A DNA stretch of 64,000 nucleotides from Pseudoxanthomonas sp. J35 (GCF_000513995.1 NZ_AZVB01000009.1:62001-126000); one strand, 5' to 3'; counted from the first letter of the stretch, positions 40,955-49,213 are shown. Numbers and translations: made by a program. Notes: generated from the letters alone by a model not told the origin.

Positions 40955-41266
40955 TCAGAGGTCGTGCTTGCTGCCGCCGCGGCAATGTGGCGAATCCGGC
41001 ACCTGCGCGCCGTCGCCCCACTCGGCCGGCGTGTACGTGTGCATGGTGAGGGCGTGGATCTGCTGCATGAGCGGGCCCACGGCGGCGTACACCGCCTGGT
41101 GCCGCTGGATCAGGCGCCGGCCTTCGAAGGCATCACTGACGATCACCGCCTTGTAGTGTGTCTCCAGCCCGCGGCTGTGCATGTGGCTTTCGTCCAGCAC
41201 CTCCAGGTGGGACGGCTGCAGGGCGGTGGAGATCGCCTGGTGGATCTGGTCGGCGCGGGTGGTCAT
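40955..41266 (-). CDS. bolA: BolA family protein
   Basis: A small cytosolic protein of 103 residues. BolA proteins pair with monothiol glutaredoxins to bind [2Fe-2S] clusters and influence cell shape and biofilm formation. The class II KH-like fold is recognisable in HLEVLDESHMHSRG, HYKAVIVSDAFEGRRLIQRH and MQQIHALTMHTYTPAEW. The invariant C-terminal His and the His-rich loop are present. The start is the ATG of MTTRADQIHQ; a longer frame upstream lacks similarity. It lies between the L,D-transpeptidase and the CE15 esterase, all on the minus strand, with gaps of 121 and 73 bp. Confidence 0.93.
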   Translation of the reverse strand: MTTRADQIHQAISTALQPSHLEVLDESHMHSRGLETHYKAVIVSDAFEGRRLIQRHQAVYAAVGPLMQQIHALTMHTYTPAEWGDGAQVPDSPHCRGGSKHDL

Positions 41267-41339
41267 GGCAATCCGGGGTGGGGGCGTACGACAGAGATGA
41301 TGGCGCAACGGCGGGCTTCAAGCCGCCACGCCGGATCGA

Positions 41340-42512
41340 TCAGTGCCCTGGCCAGTTCGCGGGGACACTGAAGCCCGGGTCGTCTGCCGGCTGGCGCAGC
41401 AGGTGGCGGCGGATGGCCGCCCGCGCCGGTGCGTCCCACTCCGGACGCCAGGCGCAATGCCGGGGATCGGCGACGTCGGCGTGGTAGCCCAGGTTGCCGG
41501 GGACGCCCAGCGCCGCGTAGACCGGCACGGCGGCGCGAGCACTGGCATGGCCGGCTGGCGCGCCGAGCCAGGCCACGTGCGGGTTGTCCAGCACCAGCAG
41601 GCCACGGGGGGCGACCAGGGCCAGGACCTGGTGCTGGTCCACCGCGAGACGCCGCGGATCGTCGATGTACCGGCCGAAGGCATCGCCCAGCCACGGTTGC
41701 TCGCCGAAGGCGCTGGACGCCGGCTGTGCGCCTTCGGGGGCGCCGCGCCACGTCGGCACGCCGCCGGCGCCGGATTCGATAGGCACGGTCAGCGCCACGC
41801 GCTGGTCGAAGGCGCCAGCCGCGAGCGCGCCCTTGCCATGCCGCGAGCAGCCGCTGACGCCGACCGCATCCGCGCGCAACAAGCGGCCGTCCGACGCGGC
41901 GATCACGTCGATGATCCGGCTCACGCCCCAGGCCCAGGCCATCAGCGTGCCGGTGCCGGCCACCTGTTCGCCGTACAGCCGGTAGAAGGCCCCTTCCTTG
42001 CGCCGTCCTTCGCCGGTCTCCGCACCGAGCACCGTGCCGGGAAACTCGATCCAGGCCACGCCTTCGGCCGCCAGCAGTTCCGGGCTCACCCCGGCCACCC
42101 CGGCCATCACCAGCATTGCCGGGAACGGCCCGGCGCCTTCCGGCAGGTGCAGCCGCGCGCTGAAGCGCTCGCTGCGTCCGGCGTGCCGTACTTCCACCTC
42201 GATGCGGTCGGTGCCGACCGTGCCGGTCACGGCGGCGGGTGCTGGTCCCTTCGTCCCGTATACCTGTGCTTGCAGCGCACGCAGGGTCTGCTGGCGCAGG
42301 CAGCGCCACTGCGCCGGGTCGGTCGCGCGCATGCCGTCCGGAAGGAGAAGCGGGTCCGGCAGTCCAGCACTGTGGCCCGCCGCGGGCGCGACGACCGGGC
42401 AACCGCCACCGTCGTTCTCCGCCGCGGAAACGAACGCACCGGCTGCCGCGCTGCCATGCGAGGCAAGCAGGAGCAGGCCGGGCAGAAGGGTCCGCCAGGG
42501 GTTCCAGCGCAT
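41340..42512 (-). CDS. CE15 glucuronoyl methylesterase-like hydrolase
   Basis: A predicted secreted alpha/beta-hydrolase of carbohydrate esterase family 15, which cleaves esters between lignin alcohols and 4-O-methyl-glucuronate on xylan. The 390 residues have a signal peptide (about 1-24), the family's nucleophile motif GCSRHGKGAL with Ser223, the PIESGAGG segment supplying the acid Glu246, and a late HC-W segment with a likely catalytic His352. The start is chosen at the second ATG of ATGCGCATG because GGAG is then six bases upstream. It is divergent from a BlaI-type regulator, and the palindrome between them could control it. Confidence 0.88.
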   Translation of the reverse strand: MRWNPWRTLLPGLLLLASHGSAAAGAFVSAAENDGGGCPVVAPAAGHSAGLPDPLLLPDGMRATDPAQWRCLRQQTLRALQAQVYGTKGPAPAAVTGTVGTDRIEVEVRHAGRSERFSARLHLPEGAGPFPAMLVMAGVAGVSPELLAAEGVAWIEFPGTVLGAETGEGRRKEGAFYRLYGEQVAGTGTLMAWAWGVSRIIDVIAASDGRLLRADAVGVSGCSRHGKGALAAGAFDQRVALTVPIESGAGGVPTWRGAPEGAQPASSAFGEQPWLGDAFGRYIDDPRRLAVDQHQVLALVAPRGLLVLDNPHVAWLGAPAGHASARAAVPVYAALGVPGNLGYHADVADPRHCAWRPEWDAPARAAIRRHLLRQPADDPGFSVPANWPGH

Positions 42513-42563
42513 GCGCATCTCCAGTCCCGGGAAGTGCGGATCATGCCAGCTGCGCCAGGGGAC

Positions 42564-42592
42564 TTGACGCGACCTCCGTTTACGCTTGTAAT
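42564..42592 (+). promoter_or_regulatory. Promoter of the blaI-blaR-like operon
   Basis: TTGACG, a 17-bp spacer and TGTAAT give five of six matches in each hexamer. The -10 lies inside the left operator box. Confidence 0.75.
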
Positions 42593-42620
42593 CCAATTTG
42601 GATTACGTGTGTAAACGGAG
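42574..42620. promoter_or_regulatory. 47-bp palindromic operator with two BlaI-type boxes
   Basis: The arms are CTCCGTTTAC and GTAAACGGAG. At the centre is GTAATCCAATTTGGATTAC, a 19-bp palindrome around one unpaired T. Two TTAC-N4-GTAA boxes lie at 42580-42591 and 42603-42614, 23 bp centre to centre. This resembles BlaI/MecI operators, in which TTAC and GTAA half-sites flank a short spacer. It covers the -10 and start region of the repressor gene. Confidence 0.8.
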
Positions 42621-42625
42621 CTCCC

Positions 42626-43018
42626 ATGTCCGAACCGATTCCTGTCACCGAAGCCGAGGCCGCGGTCATGGAGGTGTTGTGGCAGTCCAGCCCGCGCAGC
42701 TCGGAAGAGGTCGTGGCCGCGCTGGCGCCGGCCACCGGCTGGGCCGAGCCCACGATCAAGACCCTGCTCAACCGCCTGCTCAACAAGGGCGCGATCAGTG
42801 CCGAGCGCGAGGGCCGGCGCTACCTCTACTCGCCCGTGCTGGCGCGTGAGGCCTGGGTGCAGCAGCAGAGCGAGGGCCTGCTGGCGCGCCTGTTCGGCGG
42901 CCGGGTGGCGCCGCTGGTGGCGCATTTCAGCGAGCGCGGCCGGCTCTCGGCGGCGGACATCGCCGAACTCAAGCGGCTGGTATCCCGGCTGGACGAAGGA
43001 CAAGGCGATGGACGCTGA
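42626..43018 (+). CDS. BlaI/MecI-family transcriptional repressor
   Basis: A 130-residue winged-helix repressor. PVTEAEAAVMEVLWQSSPRS, then TIKTLLNRLLNKGAISAERE and RRYLYSPVL, form the typical BlaI/MecI DNA-binding domain. The C-terminal part (about 75-130) is the dimerisation and cleavage region. In the family, a membrane protease (BlaR1/MecR1) encoded with it inactivates the repressor when a signal is sensed. The ATG has GGAG five bases upstream. It probably represses its own operon through the palindrome immediately upstream. Its 3' end overlaps the protease gene by 11 bases. Confidence 0.93.
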   Translation: MSEPIPVTEAEAAVMEVLWQSSPRSSEEVVAALAPATGWAEPTIKTLLNRLLNKGAISAEREGRRYLYSPVLAREAWVQQQSEGLLARLFGGRVAPLVAHFSERGRLSAADIAELKRLVSRLDEGQGDGR

Positions 43019-44252
43019 GCTTTCGATGCTGTTGCGCGCGACCCTGGCCCTCACCGCAGCCTGCGCGCTGGTGCTGTGCCTGCGCCGCCCCGCCCGCAGC
43101 CTGTGGGGCGCGCAGGGCGCCTACCTGCTATGGGCCTGCGTCCCGGTCGTGCTCGTCGCGGCCCTGCTGCCCCGGGGCGGCGTTGCGATCCAGCTGCCGG
43201 TGGCCGACGCATGGCTGGTGCCGCTGCAGGCCAGCGTTGTCGCCGCCGGGACCAATGCGTCGGCGTGGCAGGCGTGGCTGCTGCCGGCGTGGCTGGCCGG
43301 CGCGCTCGCCACCGCGCTGCTGATGGCGTGGCAGCAGTGGCGTTTCCGGCGTGCGCTGGGGCGGCTGCAGGAGTGGCGGCCCGGCGTGTTCCAGGCCAGC
43401 GGCGACGGGGCCGCGCTGCCGGCGGTGGTCGGCGTGCTGCGGCCGCGGATCCTGTTGCCGGCCGATTTCGAGCAGCGCTACAGCGAATCCGAGCGCGCGC
43501 TGATCCTGCAGCACGAACACCTGCACGTGCGGCGCGGCGACCTGCTGGCCAACGCCTTCGCCGCGCTGCTGCACTGCCTGTTCTGGTTCCACCCGCTGCT
43601 GCCGCTGGCGCTGCGGCGCTTCCGCCACGACCAGGAGCTGGCCTGCGACGCCGGCGTGGTCGCGCGCCATCCCGGCCAGAGGCGTGTCTATGGCGAGGCC
43701 ATGCTCAAGGCGCAGTTGCTGCAGTCGTCCCCCGTCCCGCTGGGCTGCCACTGGCCGTTCCAGCATCCACTGAAGGAGCGCATCGAAATGCTGAAGCATC
43801 CGGTCCAATCATCGCGGCAGCGCATCGCCGCCGTGCTGTCCGTGTCCCTGCTGGCCCTCGGTACCGCCTGCATGGCCTGGGCGGCGCAGCCCGCACGAGC
43901 CTCCGTTTCCGCCGGCAACGCGGCGCAGCAGCAGGCGCAAGTACCCCATGAATCGTCGCCGCTGCCGTCCACGCACATGCCAGCCCCGCGCTATCCCAAG
44001 GACGCCGCGGATGCCCGCGTCGCCGGCCTGGTGGTGCTGCTGCTCGACGTTGACGCCGAGGGCCGCGTGACCGGGGTGGAAGTGGAGGATGCCAAGCCCG
44101 CGGGCGTGTTCGAGGCGGCGGCGATGGAGGCGGTGCTGCAGTGGCGCTTCAATCCGGGGAGCAGGGATGGGGTCGTCCTGCCCAGCCGCGTGCGGGTGCC
44201 GATCAGCTTCGAGCTGGACAAGCCGGCGGCCGAAGAGGGCGGCCAGGCGTGA
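43008..44252 (+). CDS. M56/BlaR1-like membrane metalloprotease with TonB-like C-terminus
   Basis: The 414 residues hold an N-terminal set of membrane helices (about 8-24, 36-53, 90-108), the cytosolic zinc-protease motif HEHLH (169-173) with the third ligand in ELACDA (Glu210), a further helix near 282-300, and a periplasmic TonB_C-like domain (about 335-405, with AGLVVLLLDVDAEGRVTGV). A BlaR1 penicillin sensor domain is absent; the TonB-like tail takes its place, so the signal is probably not a beta-lactam. By family, it should cleave the repressor encoded just upstream. Overlaps on both sides (11 and 4 bases) show tight coupling. Confidence 0.9.
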   Translation: MDAELSMLLRATLALTAACALVLCLRRPARSLWGAQGAYLLWACVPVVLVAALLPRGGVAIQLPVADAWLVPLQASVVAAGTNASAWQAWLLPAWLAGALATALLMAWQQWRFRRALGRLQEWRPGVFQASGDGAALPAVVGVLRPRILLPADFEQRYSESERALILQHEHLHVRRGDLLANAFAALLHCLFWFHPLLPLALRRFRHDQELACDAGVVARHPGQRRVYGEAMLKAQLLQSSPVPLGCHWPFQHPLKERIEMLKHPVQSSRQRIAAVLSVSLLALGTACMAWAAQPARASVSAGNAAQQQAQVPHESSPLPSTHMPAPRYPKDAADARVAGLVVLLLDVDAEGRVTGVEVEDAKPAGVFEAAAMEAVLQWRFNPGSRDGVVLPSRVRVPISFELDKPAAEEGGQA

Positions 44253-44872
44253 TCCCGGTGCACGGCCCGCGCGCTGCGCGGGGCCTGGCCCGGAAGGGCG
44301 AGGCGGGCTTCCGTGGATGGCGGGGATGCCTGCTGGCGCTGTCCCTCGCGGGCTGCGCCAGCACCGCCGATACCGGCGCCTCTCCCGATGACATCAGCAC
44401 CGGCGTGGGCCAGCACATGATCATGCCGGCAGGTGCATCGCGCTATGAACTCGCCCCGCACCAGGGCTTCTCGCTGCCGCAGTTCCTGGCCACCGATGCG
44501 CCGGAGTTCCCGGCGCATTACCGGCCCGCCAGCCCGTTCGACCTCACCGTGTGCGCATCGCTGGTGGTTTCCGACGACGGCGCGGTACGCGACGTGCGCC
44601 TGGTCGACGCGCCAGGCTGCGTGCCTGCCAGCGAGGCGCCGGAGCCGCTGGCCGAAGCGGTGCGCGGGGCGATGGCGAGCTGGCAGTTCCGGCCGGCGCT
44701 GATGTGCGAATACGCGGATGCCGCCACCCGCAACCGCTCCTGGACCGGCGACGGTTGCGCCGGGCCGGTGCTCGAGGCCAGGCCTGTCCCGGTGACCCTG
44801 TCGTGGGCGTTCACCTTCGAGCTGCGCGATGGACAGGCGCGGGTGACCCGCAACCGCGCCGTGGCGAACTGA
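44249..44872 (+). CDS. Lipoprotein with TonB-like C-terminal domain
   Basis: I do not recognise a named family. The 207 residues from the GTG that overlaps the previous stop (GTGA) contain a basic N-terminus, a hydrophobic run and the lipobox LAGC, so a lipoprotein is likely. A later start nearer the hydrophobic run is possible. The body (about 95-165) resembles a TonB_C/energy-transducer-like fold: SLVVSDDGAVRDVRLVDA, then AVRGAMASWQFRPAL. It carries four cysteines after the lipobox. It is the third gene of the repressor-protease operon, and the similarity to the protease tail suggests a common partner in the periplasm. Confidence 0.75.
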   Translation: MIPVHGPRAARGLARKGEAGFRGWRGCLLALSLAGCASTADTGASPDDISTGVGQHMIMPAGASRYELAPHQGFSLPQFLATDAPEFPAHYRPASPFDLTVCASLVVSDDGAVRDVRLVDAPGCVPASEAPEPLAEAVRGAMASWQFRPALMCEYADAATRNRSWTGDGCAGPVLEARPVPVTLSWAFTFELRDGQARVTRNRAVAN

Positions 44873-45430
44873 TCAGGACTCGAGCATCTCCGGGCGGAAC
44901 AGCCGCCGGCGGCTGGTCTCGTCGCCGGACGCCATGAACCGGCCTTCGCCGCGGTAGTGCACGGTGCGCGGCCACTTCGGCCGCGACGCGACGTGCGCAC
45001 GCACCACCTGCCACACGAACAGCGGGTAGTCGTCGTTGATATGGGTGCGGCGCAGCCGGCATTCGAAGCTGGCATGGCACTCGCCGACCAGTGGCGCCTC
45101 GACCTCGTCGGCCGGCTGCGCGGTCAGGCCGAAGCGCTCGAACTTGTCGACCTCGGCGCTGCTGCAGTTGCCGATCCGAGCCACGGTGTCCAGCAGCGGT
45201 TCGGTGGGCAGGTTGATCACGCATTGCCGGCTGCGTCGCGCCAGCGCGTGGCTGGTGTTGGCCTCCCAGATATACGTTCCGACGAGGTCGTAGCCGAGCA
45301 TCATGTGCCAGCCGCAGGTCATGATCGCGCGCCGCTCCTTCCATGCGGTGCTGATCAGCACCAGCGGGCCAGGCTCCAGCAAGCGCCGGGTGTGTTCGAC
45401 GGGGAATGCGGTCCTGCGGGGCAAGGCCAT
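44873..45430 (-). CDS. Flavin reductase-like (FMN-binding split barrel) protein
   Basis: The 185 residues resemble the flavin reductase/DIM6-NTAB family, which binds FMN and reduces it with NAD(P)H or serves as an oxidoreductase. Recognisable parts are the N-terminal PGPLVLISTAW, MTCGWHMMLGYD, ANTSHALARRSRQCVINLPT and a GECHASFECRL segment. The exact reaction is open. It lies 56 bp after modC on the same strand and may be transcribed with the mod genes; a molybdenum link is only positional. Its stop codon abuts the stop of the convergent lipoprotein gene with no gap. Confidence 0.82.
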   Translation of the reverse strand: MALPRRTAFPVEHTRRLLEPGPLVLISTAWKERRAIMTCGWHMMLGYDLVGTYIWEANTSHALARRSRQCVINLPTEPLLDTVARIGNCSSAEVDKFERFGLTAQPADEVEAPLVGECHASFECRLRRTHINDDYPLFVWQVVRAHVASRPKWPRTVHYRGEGRFMASGDETSRRRLFRPEMLES

Positions 45431-45486
45431 GGCCGGTTCCGGTGCGCGCCTGGCGCCAGCCTGTGCGCACCCGCGGCAAGGATCCG

Positions 45487-46101
45487 TCAATCCAGCACGT
45501 GCACCGCGTCGGCCAGCCGCCGCACCTCGTCGGGGTGGTGGCTGACGTAGAGCATCGGCAGCCGCACCTTGTCGCGCACCCGCTGCAGGTAGGGGATGAG
45601 TTCTTCGCGCCGCGCCTGGTCCAGCGCGCTGAGCGGTTCGTCGAACAGCAGGATGGCCGGCTGCGAGAGCAGGGCGCGGCCGATCGCCACGCGCTGCGCC
45701 TCGCCGCCGGAGAGGTTGGCGGTACGCCGTCCGAGCAGGTGGTCGATGCCGAGCAGACCGACCACGGAATCGAAGCCGAAGCGCGCGCCGGCGCCGCCAT
45801 GGCGCCCGTAGAGCAGGTTGCGGCGCACGTCCAGGTGCGGGAACAGGCGCGCGTCCTGGAACACGTAGCCGATGCGGCGGCGATGGGTGGGCACGTCGAT
45901 GCCGCGCGCGCTGTCGTACAGCACGCGGTCGTCGATGCGGATATGCCCGGATTCCGGGCGCACCAGCCCGGCGATCGCGTTGAGCACAGTGGTCTTGCCG
46001 GCGCCCGACGGACCGGCCAGCGCGACCACGCGCGCCTGCTCCCCGATCCGCACGTGGCGGTGGAAGGCGCCGCGGCGCAGCTGCACGTCGACGTCGAGCA
46101 C
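45487..46101 (-). CDS. modC: Molybdate ABC transporter ATP-binding protein ModC (lacks the usual C-terminal domain)
   Basis: The ATPase of the molybdate importer. The 204 residues hold the complete nucleotide-binding domain: Walker A GPSGAGKTT (about 30-38), the Q-loop region GYVFQDARLFPHL, signature NLSGGEAQRVAIGRALL, Walker B ILLFDEPLSALD and the switch His in VSHHPDE. Typical ModC proteins have about 350 residues because a TOBE/Mop molybdate-binding domain follows; here the frame stops directly after VHVLD. No remnant of such a domain is seen downstream. The start is GTG, three bases after the modB stop. Confidence 0.9.
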   Translation of the reverse strand: MLDVDVQLRRGAFHRHVRIGEQARVVALAGPSGAGKTTVLNAIAGLVRPESGHIRIDDRVLYDSARGIDVPTHRRRIGYVFQDARLFPHLDVRRNLLYGRHGGAGARFGFDSVVGLLGIDHLLGRRTANLSGGEAQRVAIGRALLSQPAILLFDEPLSALDQARREELIPYLQRVRDKVRLPMLYVSHHPDEVRRLADAVHVLD

Positions 46102-46104
46102 GGC

Positions 46105-46800
46105 TCAGTCCTCCTCCGCGCGGCGCGGCCGCCGCACCAGCCATTCGGACAGCAGCAGCGCGCCCAGCGAGATCGCCAGCGACACCAGCGCCAGGCGCCA
46201 GATCCCGGCCTCGCCGCCGGGCACCTGCATCAGCCCGTAGATCGCCGAGGACAGGGTCTGGGTTTCGCCGGGGATCGCGGAGACGAAGGTGATGGTGGCG
46301 CCGAACTCGCCCAGCGCCTTGGCGAAGGCCAGCGCCGCGCCGGCGACCAGGCCTGGCCAGGCCAGCGGCAGGGTCACGGTGAGGAACACCCGCCACGGCG
46401 CCGCGCCCAGCGTCGCCGCGGCCTGCTCGAGGCGGCGGTCGACGTTCTCGATCGACAGCCGGATCGCGCGCACCATCAACGGGAAGCCCATCACCGCGCA
46501 GGCCAGCGCCGCGCCGGTCCAGCGGAAGGCGAGGGTGATGCCCAGCACGTCGTGCAGCCAGCGTCCGACCGGGCCCTCGGTGCCCAGCATCACCAGCAGG
46601 GCATAACCCATCACCACCGGCGGCAGCACCAGCGGCAGGTGCACCAGCGCGTCGAGCAGGGCCTTGCCGGGGAAGCGCCGGCGCGCCAGCAGCCAGGCCA
46701 CGGCCACGCCGACCGGCAGGCTGCCCATGGCGGCGACCAGGGCCACCTTCAGGCTCAGGGCGATGGCGGTCAGTTCCTCGGGCGTGAACCAGGCGGCCAA
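46105..46800 (-). CDS. modB: Molybdate ABC transporter permease ModB
   Basis: The inner-membrane channel subunit. The 231 residues show five to six membrane helices and the ABC-coupling loop segment AAATLGAAPWRVFLTVTLPLAWPGLVAGAALAF (key residues A-A-x-L-G-A and the final G), followed by AKALGEFGATITF, a hallmark of ModB/CysT permeases. The start must be TTG: an in-frame stop lies four codons upstream, no ATG or GTG occurs nearby, and GAGGT sits seven bases before it. The gene begins nine bases after the modA stop. Confidence 0.94.
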   Translation of the reverse strand: MAAWFTPEELTAIALSLKVALVAAMGSLPVGVAVAWLLARRRFPGKALLDALVHLPLVLPPVVMGYALLVMLGTEGPVGRWLHDVLGITLAFRWTGAALACAVMGFPLMVRAIRLSIENVDRRLEQAAATLGAAPWRVFLTVTLPLAWPGLVAGAALAFAKALGEFGATITFVSAIPGETQTLSSAIYGLMQVPGGEAGIWRLALVSLAISLGALLLSEWLVRRPRRAEED

Positions 46801-46809
46801 GCAGCTACC

Positions 46810-47595
46810 TCAGTCGCGCGCTTTGAAGCCGCGGCGGACGAAGATCGCGCGCGCCTCGGGCGAGGACAGCCAGCGCACGAAGTCGCGCGCGGCGGCGGGG
46901 GAGCCGCGCAGCGCCGCCACCGGATACACGATCGGCGGATGGCTGGAGGCGGGGAAGGTGGCGAGCACGCGCACGCGTGGCTCGGCCTTCGCGTCAGAGG
47001 CGTAGACGATGCCCAGCGGCGCCTCGCCGCGCGCCACCAGCATCAGTGCCGCGCGCACGCTTTCCGCCTCGGCCAGGCGCGGCTTCACCGCATCCCACTG
47101 GCCCAGCGACTGCAGCGCGGCGCGCGCGTACCTGCCGGCGGGCACGGTCGCGACCTGGCCCACGGCGAGGCGGCGATCGCCGAGCGCGGCGGCGACCGAG
47201 CCGGGGCGCGCGAGGTCGATCTTCGCGGTGCTCGCGGCAGGGGCCACCAGCACCAGCTGGTTGCCGAGCAGCTCGCGGCGACTGGCCGCGTCGACGCGGC
47301 CGCGCTGCTGCAGGTAGTCCATCCACTCGCGGTCCGCCGACACGAATACCTGCGCCGGCGCACCCTGCTCGATCTGCCTGGCCAGCGCCGAGCTGGCCGC
47401 GTAGGACACGCGCACCTGCGTGCCGCTGGCCTTGCCGTAGGCGGCCGCCGCCTCGTCGAGCGATTCCTTGAGGCTGGCGGCGGCGAACACCGTCACCTGT
47501 TCGGGCCCGGAGGCATGGGCGACCACGGGCACGGATGCCGTCACCGCGGCAAACAGCAGCACCGGCAATCGGAGCAGGGTGGCCAGGATTGGCAT
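46810..47595 (-). CDS. modA: Molybdate-binding periplasmic protein ModA
   Basis: Captures molybdate (and tungstate) in the periplasm for ModBC. The 261 residues have a signal peptide (about 1-28) and the ModA fold: [20 protein letters not shown], then [21 protein letters not shown] with the oxyanion-binding serines, NQLVLVAP, and [11 protein letters not shown] with the conserved GRYAR turn. The start is the ATG of [10 protein letters not shown] after GGGGAG; an upstream extension of the frame is not needed. It is the first gene of modABC. I see no clear ModE palindrome in the 87 bp upstream. Confidence 0.94.
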   Translation of the reverse strand: MPILATLLRLPVLLFAAVTASVPVVAHASGPEQVTVFAAASLKESLDEAAAAYGKASGTQVRVSYAASSALARQIEQGAPAQVFVSADREWMDYLQQRGRVDAASRRELLGNQLVLVAPAASTAKIDLARPGSVAAALGDRRLAVGQVATVPAGRYARAALQSLGQWDAVKPRLAEAESVRAALMLVARGEAPLGIVYASDAKAEPRVRVLATFPASSHPPIVYPVAALRGSPAAARDFVRWLSSPEARAIFVRRGFKARD

Positions 47596-47682
47596 GGGGC
47601 TCCCCGGTCGGGCGGCCACGCGGGGCCGGGACAGGTACATGCTGCTTGATCCGGGCTGGGCGCGCACGTGTTGACCCGAAGG

Positions 47683-48522
47683 TCAGTCCTTGCCGCCGAG
47701 CGCGGCGTTGAGGGTGGCCGCCAGGCGCTCGCCGCCCAGGCGCAGCTGCTGTTCGGCGGTGGGCAGGTGCTGCTCCACATAGGCATCGTCGACCGCATGG
47801 CCCGGCGGATAGAACCCCGGCGCGGCGGCGATGCGGCAGGACTGCTCCGCCCACAGCCGTGGCGCGCCGTCCGGCAGCGGCGACGCTGCCGTGGCCGGAA
47901 GCGCCCGCAGCCGTTCCAGCCAGCGTTCCTCGTCCAGGCGCCGGCTGTTGAGCATGCCGCTGTCCCACAGCGAATGCATGTTGCTGCCCTTGCCGCGCCA
48001 GTTGACCTGGTAGTCGTTGCCACCGCGGTCCTCGCCACGGCCGGCGTGCAGCGGCTGGTGCAGGTCGCCGACAAGGTGGACGACGAACTTCAGCGCCTGG
48101 CGGCGCGCGGCGTCGTCCTGCGTGCGGTCGGCAAGGATGGCGGTGTGCACTTCAAGCGCCTCCACCGCGCAGTTGCCGCCGGGGCAGTCGCGCGCGGCGT
48201 CGTAACGGCAGTCCGGATCGGCGATGTTGACGTAGTGCCAGCGCGCGGAGCGCTTGCCCAGGCCCGGGTCCGAGCCACGCAGGTTGTCGGCCCAGTTGGC
48301 GATGCCGGCGAGGCTCGGGTCGGCTTCGCCCTGCAGCAGCCGTTCCACTTCGGCGCGGGCCTGCGGATCGAGTCCGGGCTCGGCCAGGCGCGCGACCAGG
48401 CGGTGGCCGAGCGGACCCCACGCGTGCGCGGGAAGGGTCAGGGCGAATGCGAGCGGCAGGCACAGCAGCGCGAGGCGGCGCCCGCGTGGTGCGGAAAACG
48501 GAACGGGAGCGGTGGCAGTCAT
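47683..48522 (-). CDS. S1/P1-type nuclease
   Basis: A predicted secreted zinc-dependent nuclease/3'-nucleotidase acting on single-stranded nucleic acid. The 279 residues have a signal peptide ending in PAHA, so the mature protein begins with Trp, whose amino group is a zinc ligand in this family. Further ligands are visible: HRLVARLAE, NWADNLR, WHYVNI, HLVGDLHQPLHAG, GGNDYQVNW and NMHSLWDSG. All nine expected zinc ligands therefore seem present, as does a cysteine pair. It is 87 bp before modA on the same strand and 67 bp after ompW. Confidence 0.92.
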   Translation of the reverse strand: MTATAPVPFSAPRGRRLALLCLPLAFALTLPAHAWGPLGHRLVARLAEPGLDPQARAEVERLLQGEADPSLAGIANWADNLRGSDPGLGKRSARWHYVNIADPDCRYDAARDCPGGNCAVEALEVHTAILADRTQDDAARRQALKFVVHLVGDLHQPLHAGRGEDRGGNDYQVNWRGKGSNMHSLWDSGMLNSRRLDEERWLERLRALPATAASPLPDGAPRLWAEQSCRIAAAPGFYPPGHAVDDAYVEQHLPTAEQQLRLGGERLAATLNAALGGKD

Positions 48523-48589
48523 GCCGGCACTTTAACCGGTTCGACGCCGCCGCTCCCGTGCCCGGGTCAATTTTCCCGGGAAAACCGCA

Positions 48590-49213
48590 TCAGAACTTCA
48601 TGACATAAGCCGCGCCGTACACCAGCGGGTCGATGTTGGCGGTGCCGAGCTTGGCGCCGTCGACCTTGACCTTGGTGTCGATGTCGGCCCAGCGCACGTC
48701 GACGCGGATCGACGACTTGTCGCTGACCTTGAAGTCCAGGCCGGCGTGCGCCGACAGGCCCCACGAATCACCCAGCTTCAGCCTGGCGTCCTCGAGCGCG
48801 CCGGTGGTGTTCTCGCTGAAGAAGGTGGTGTAGTTCAGGCCCACGCCCAGCAGCGGCGAAACCTTGCCCTTGCTGTTGAAGTGGTACTGCAGGGTGAAGG
48901 TCGGCGGCAGGTGCTTGGTGTCGCCCACCTTGCCCACGCCCTTGACCGCGATGTCGTGCTTGAACGGCAGCGCGCCCAGCACCTCCAGGCCCAGGTTGTC
49001 CTTGAGGAAGTATTCGAAGGCGATGCTCGGCTTGGCGTCGCTGTCGATCGCCAGCGGCAGGGTGCCATTGGCCAGCTTGCCGTTGTCCGACTTCGGGTCG
49101 ACCTGGTGGACGCCGATGGCGACGGTCCAGTCGCCGGCCGACTGGGCGGCGGCGGGCAGCGCGGCGGCGGCGAGGGCGGCGGCCAGGAGGGCGGGGACCA
49201 GCTTGTTCGTCAT
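48590..49213 (-). CDS. ompW: OmpW-family outer-membrane protein
   Basis: An eight-stranded outer-membrane barrel with a hydrophobic channel, thought to admit small hydrophobic compounds. The 207 residues have a signal peptide (about 1-23, ending PAAAQ), alternating barrel strands, and conserved segments DWTVAIGVHQVDPKSDNG near the N-terminus and LPPTFTLQYHF in the middle, with a terminal aromatic residue (VMKF) as expected for BAM insertion. The start is the ATG of MTNKLVPALL; upstream codons are not supported. An FNR/Anr-like box lies 58 bases upstream. In E. coli ompW is controlled by FNR, which fits. Confidence 0.93.
   Translation of the reverse strand: MTNKLVPALLAAALAAAALPAAAQSAGDWTVAIGVHQVDPKSDNGKLANGTLPLAIDSDAKPSIAFEYFLKDNLGLEVLGALPFKHDIAVKGVGKVGDTKHLPPTFTLQYHFNSKGKVSPLLGVGLNYTTFFSENTTGALEDARLKLGDSWGLSAHAGLDFKVSDKSSIRVDVRWADIDTKVKVDGAKLGTANIDPLVYGAAYVMKF

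Noticed and set aside
48561-48584. Terminator after ompW
   Set aside because: A CCCGGG...CCCGGG hairpin exists but no T tract follows on the minus strand, so I do not list it.
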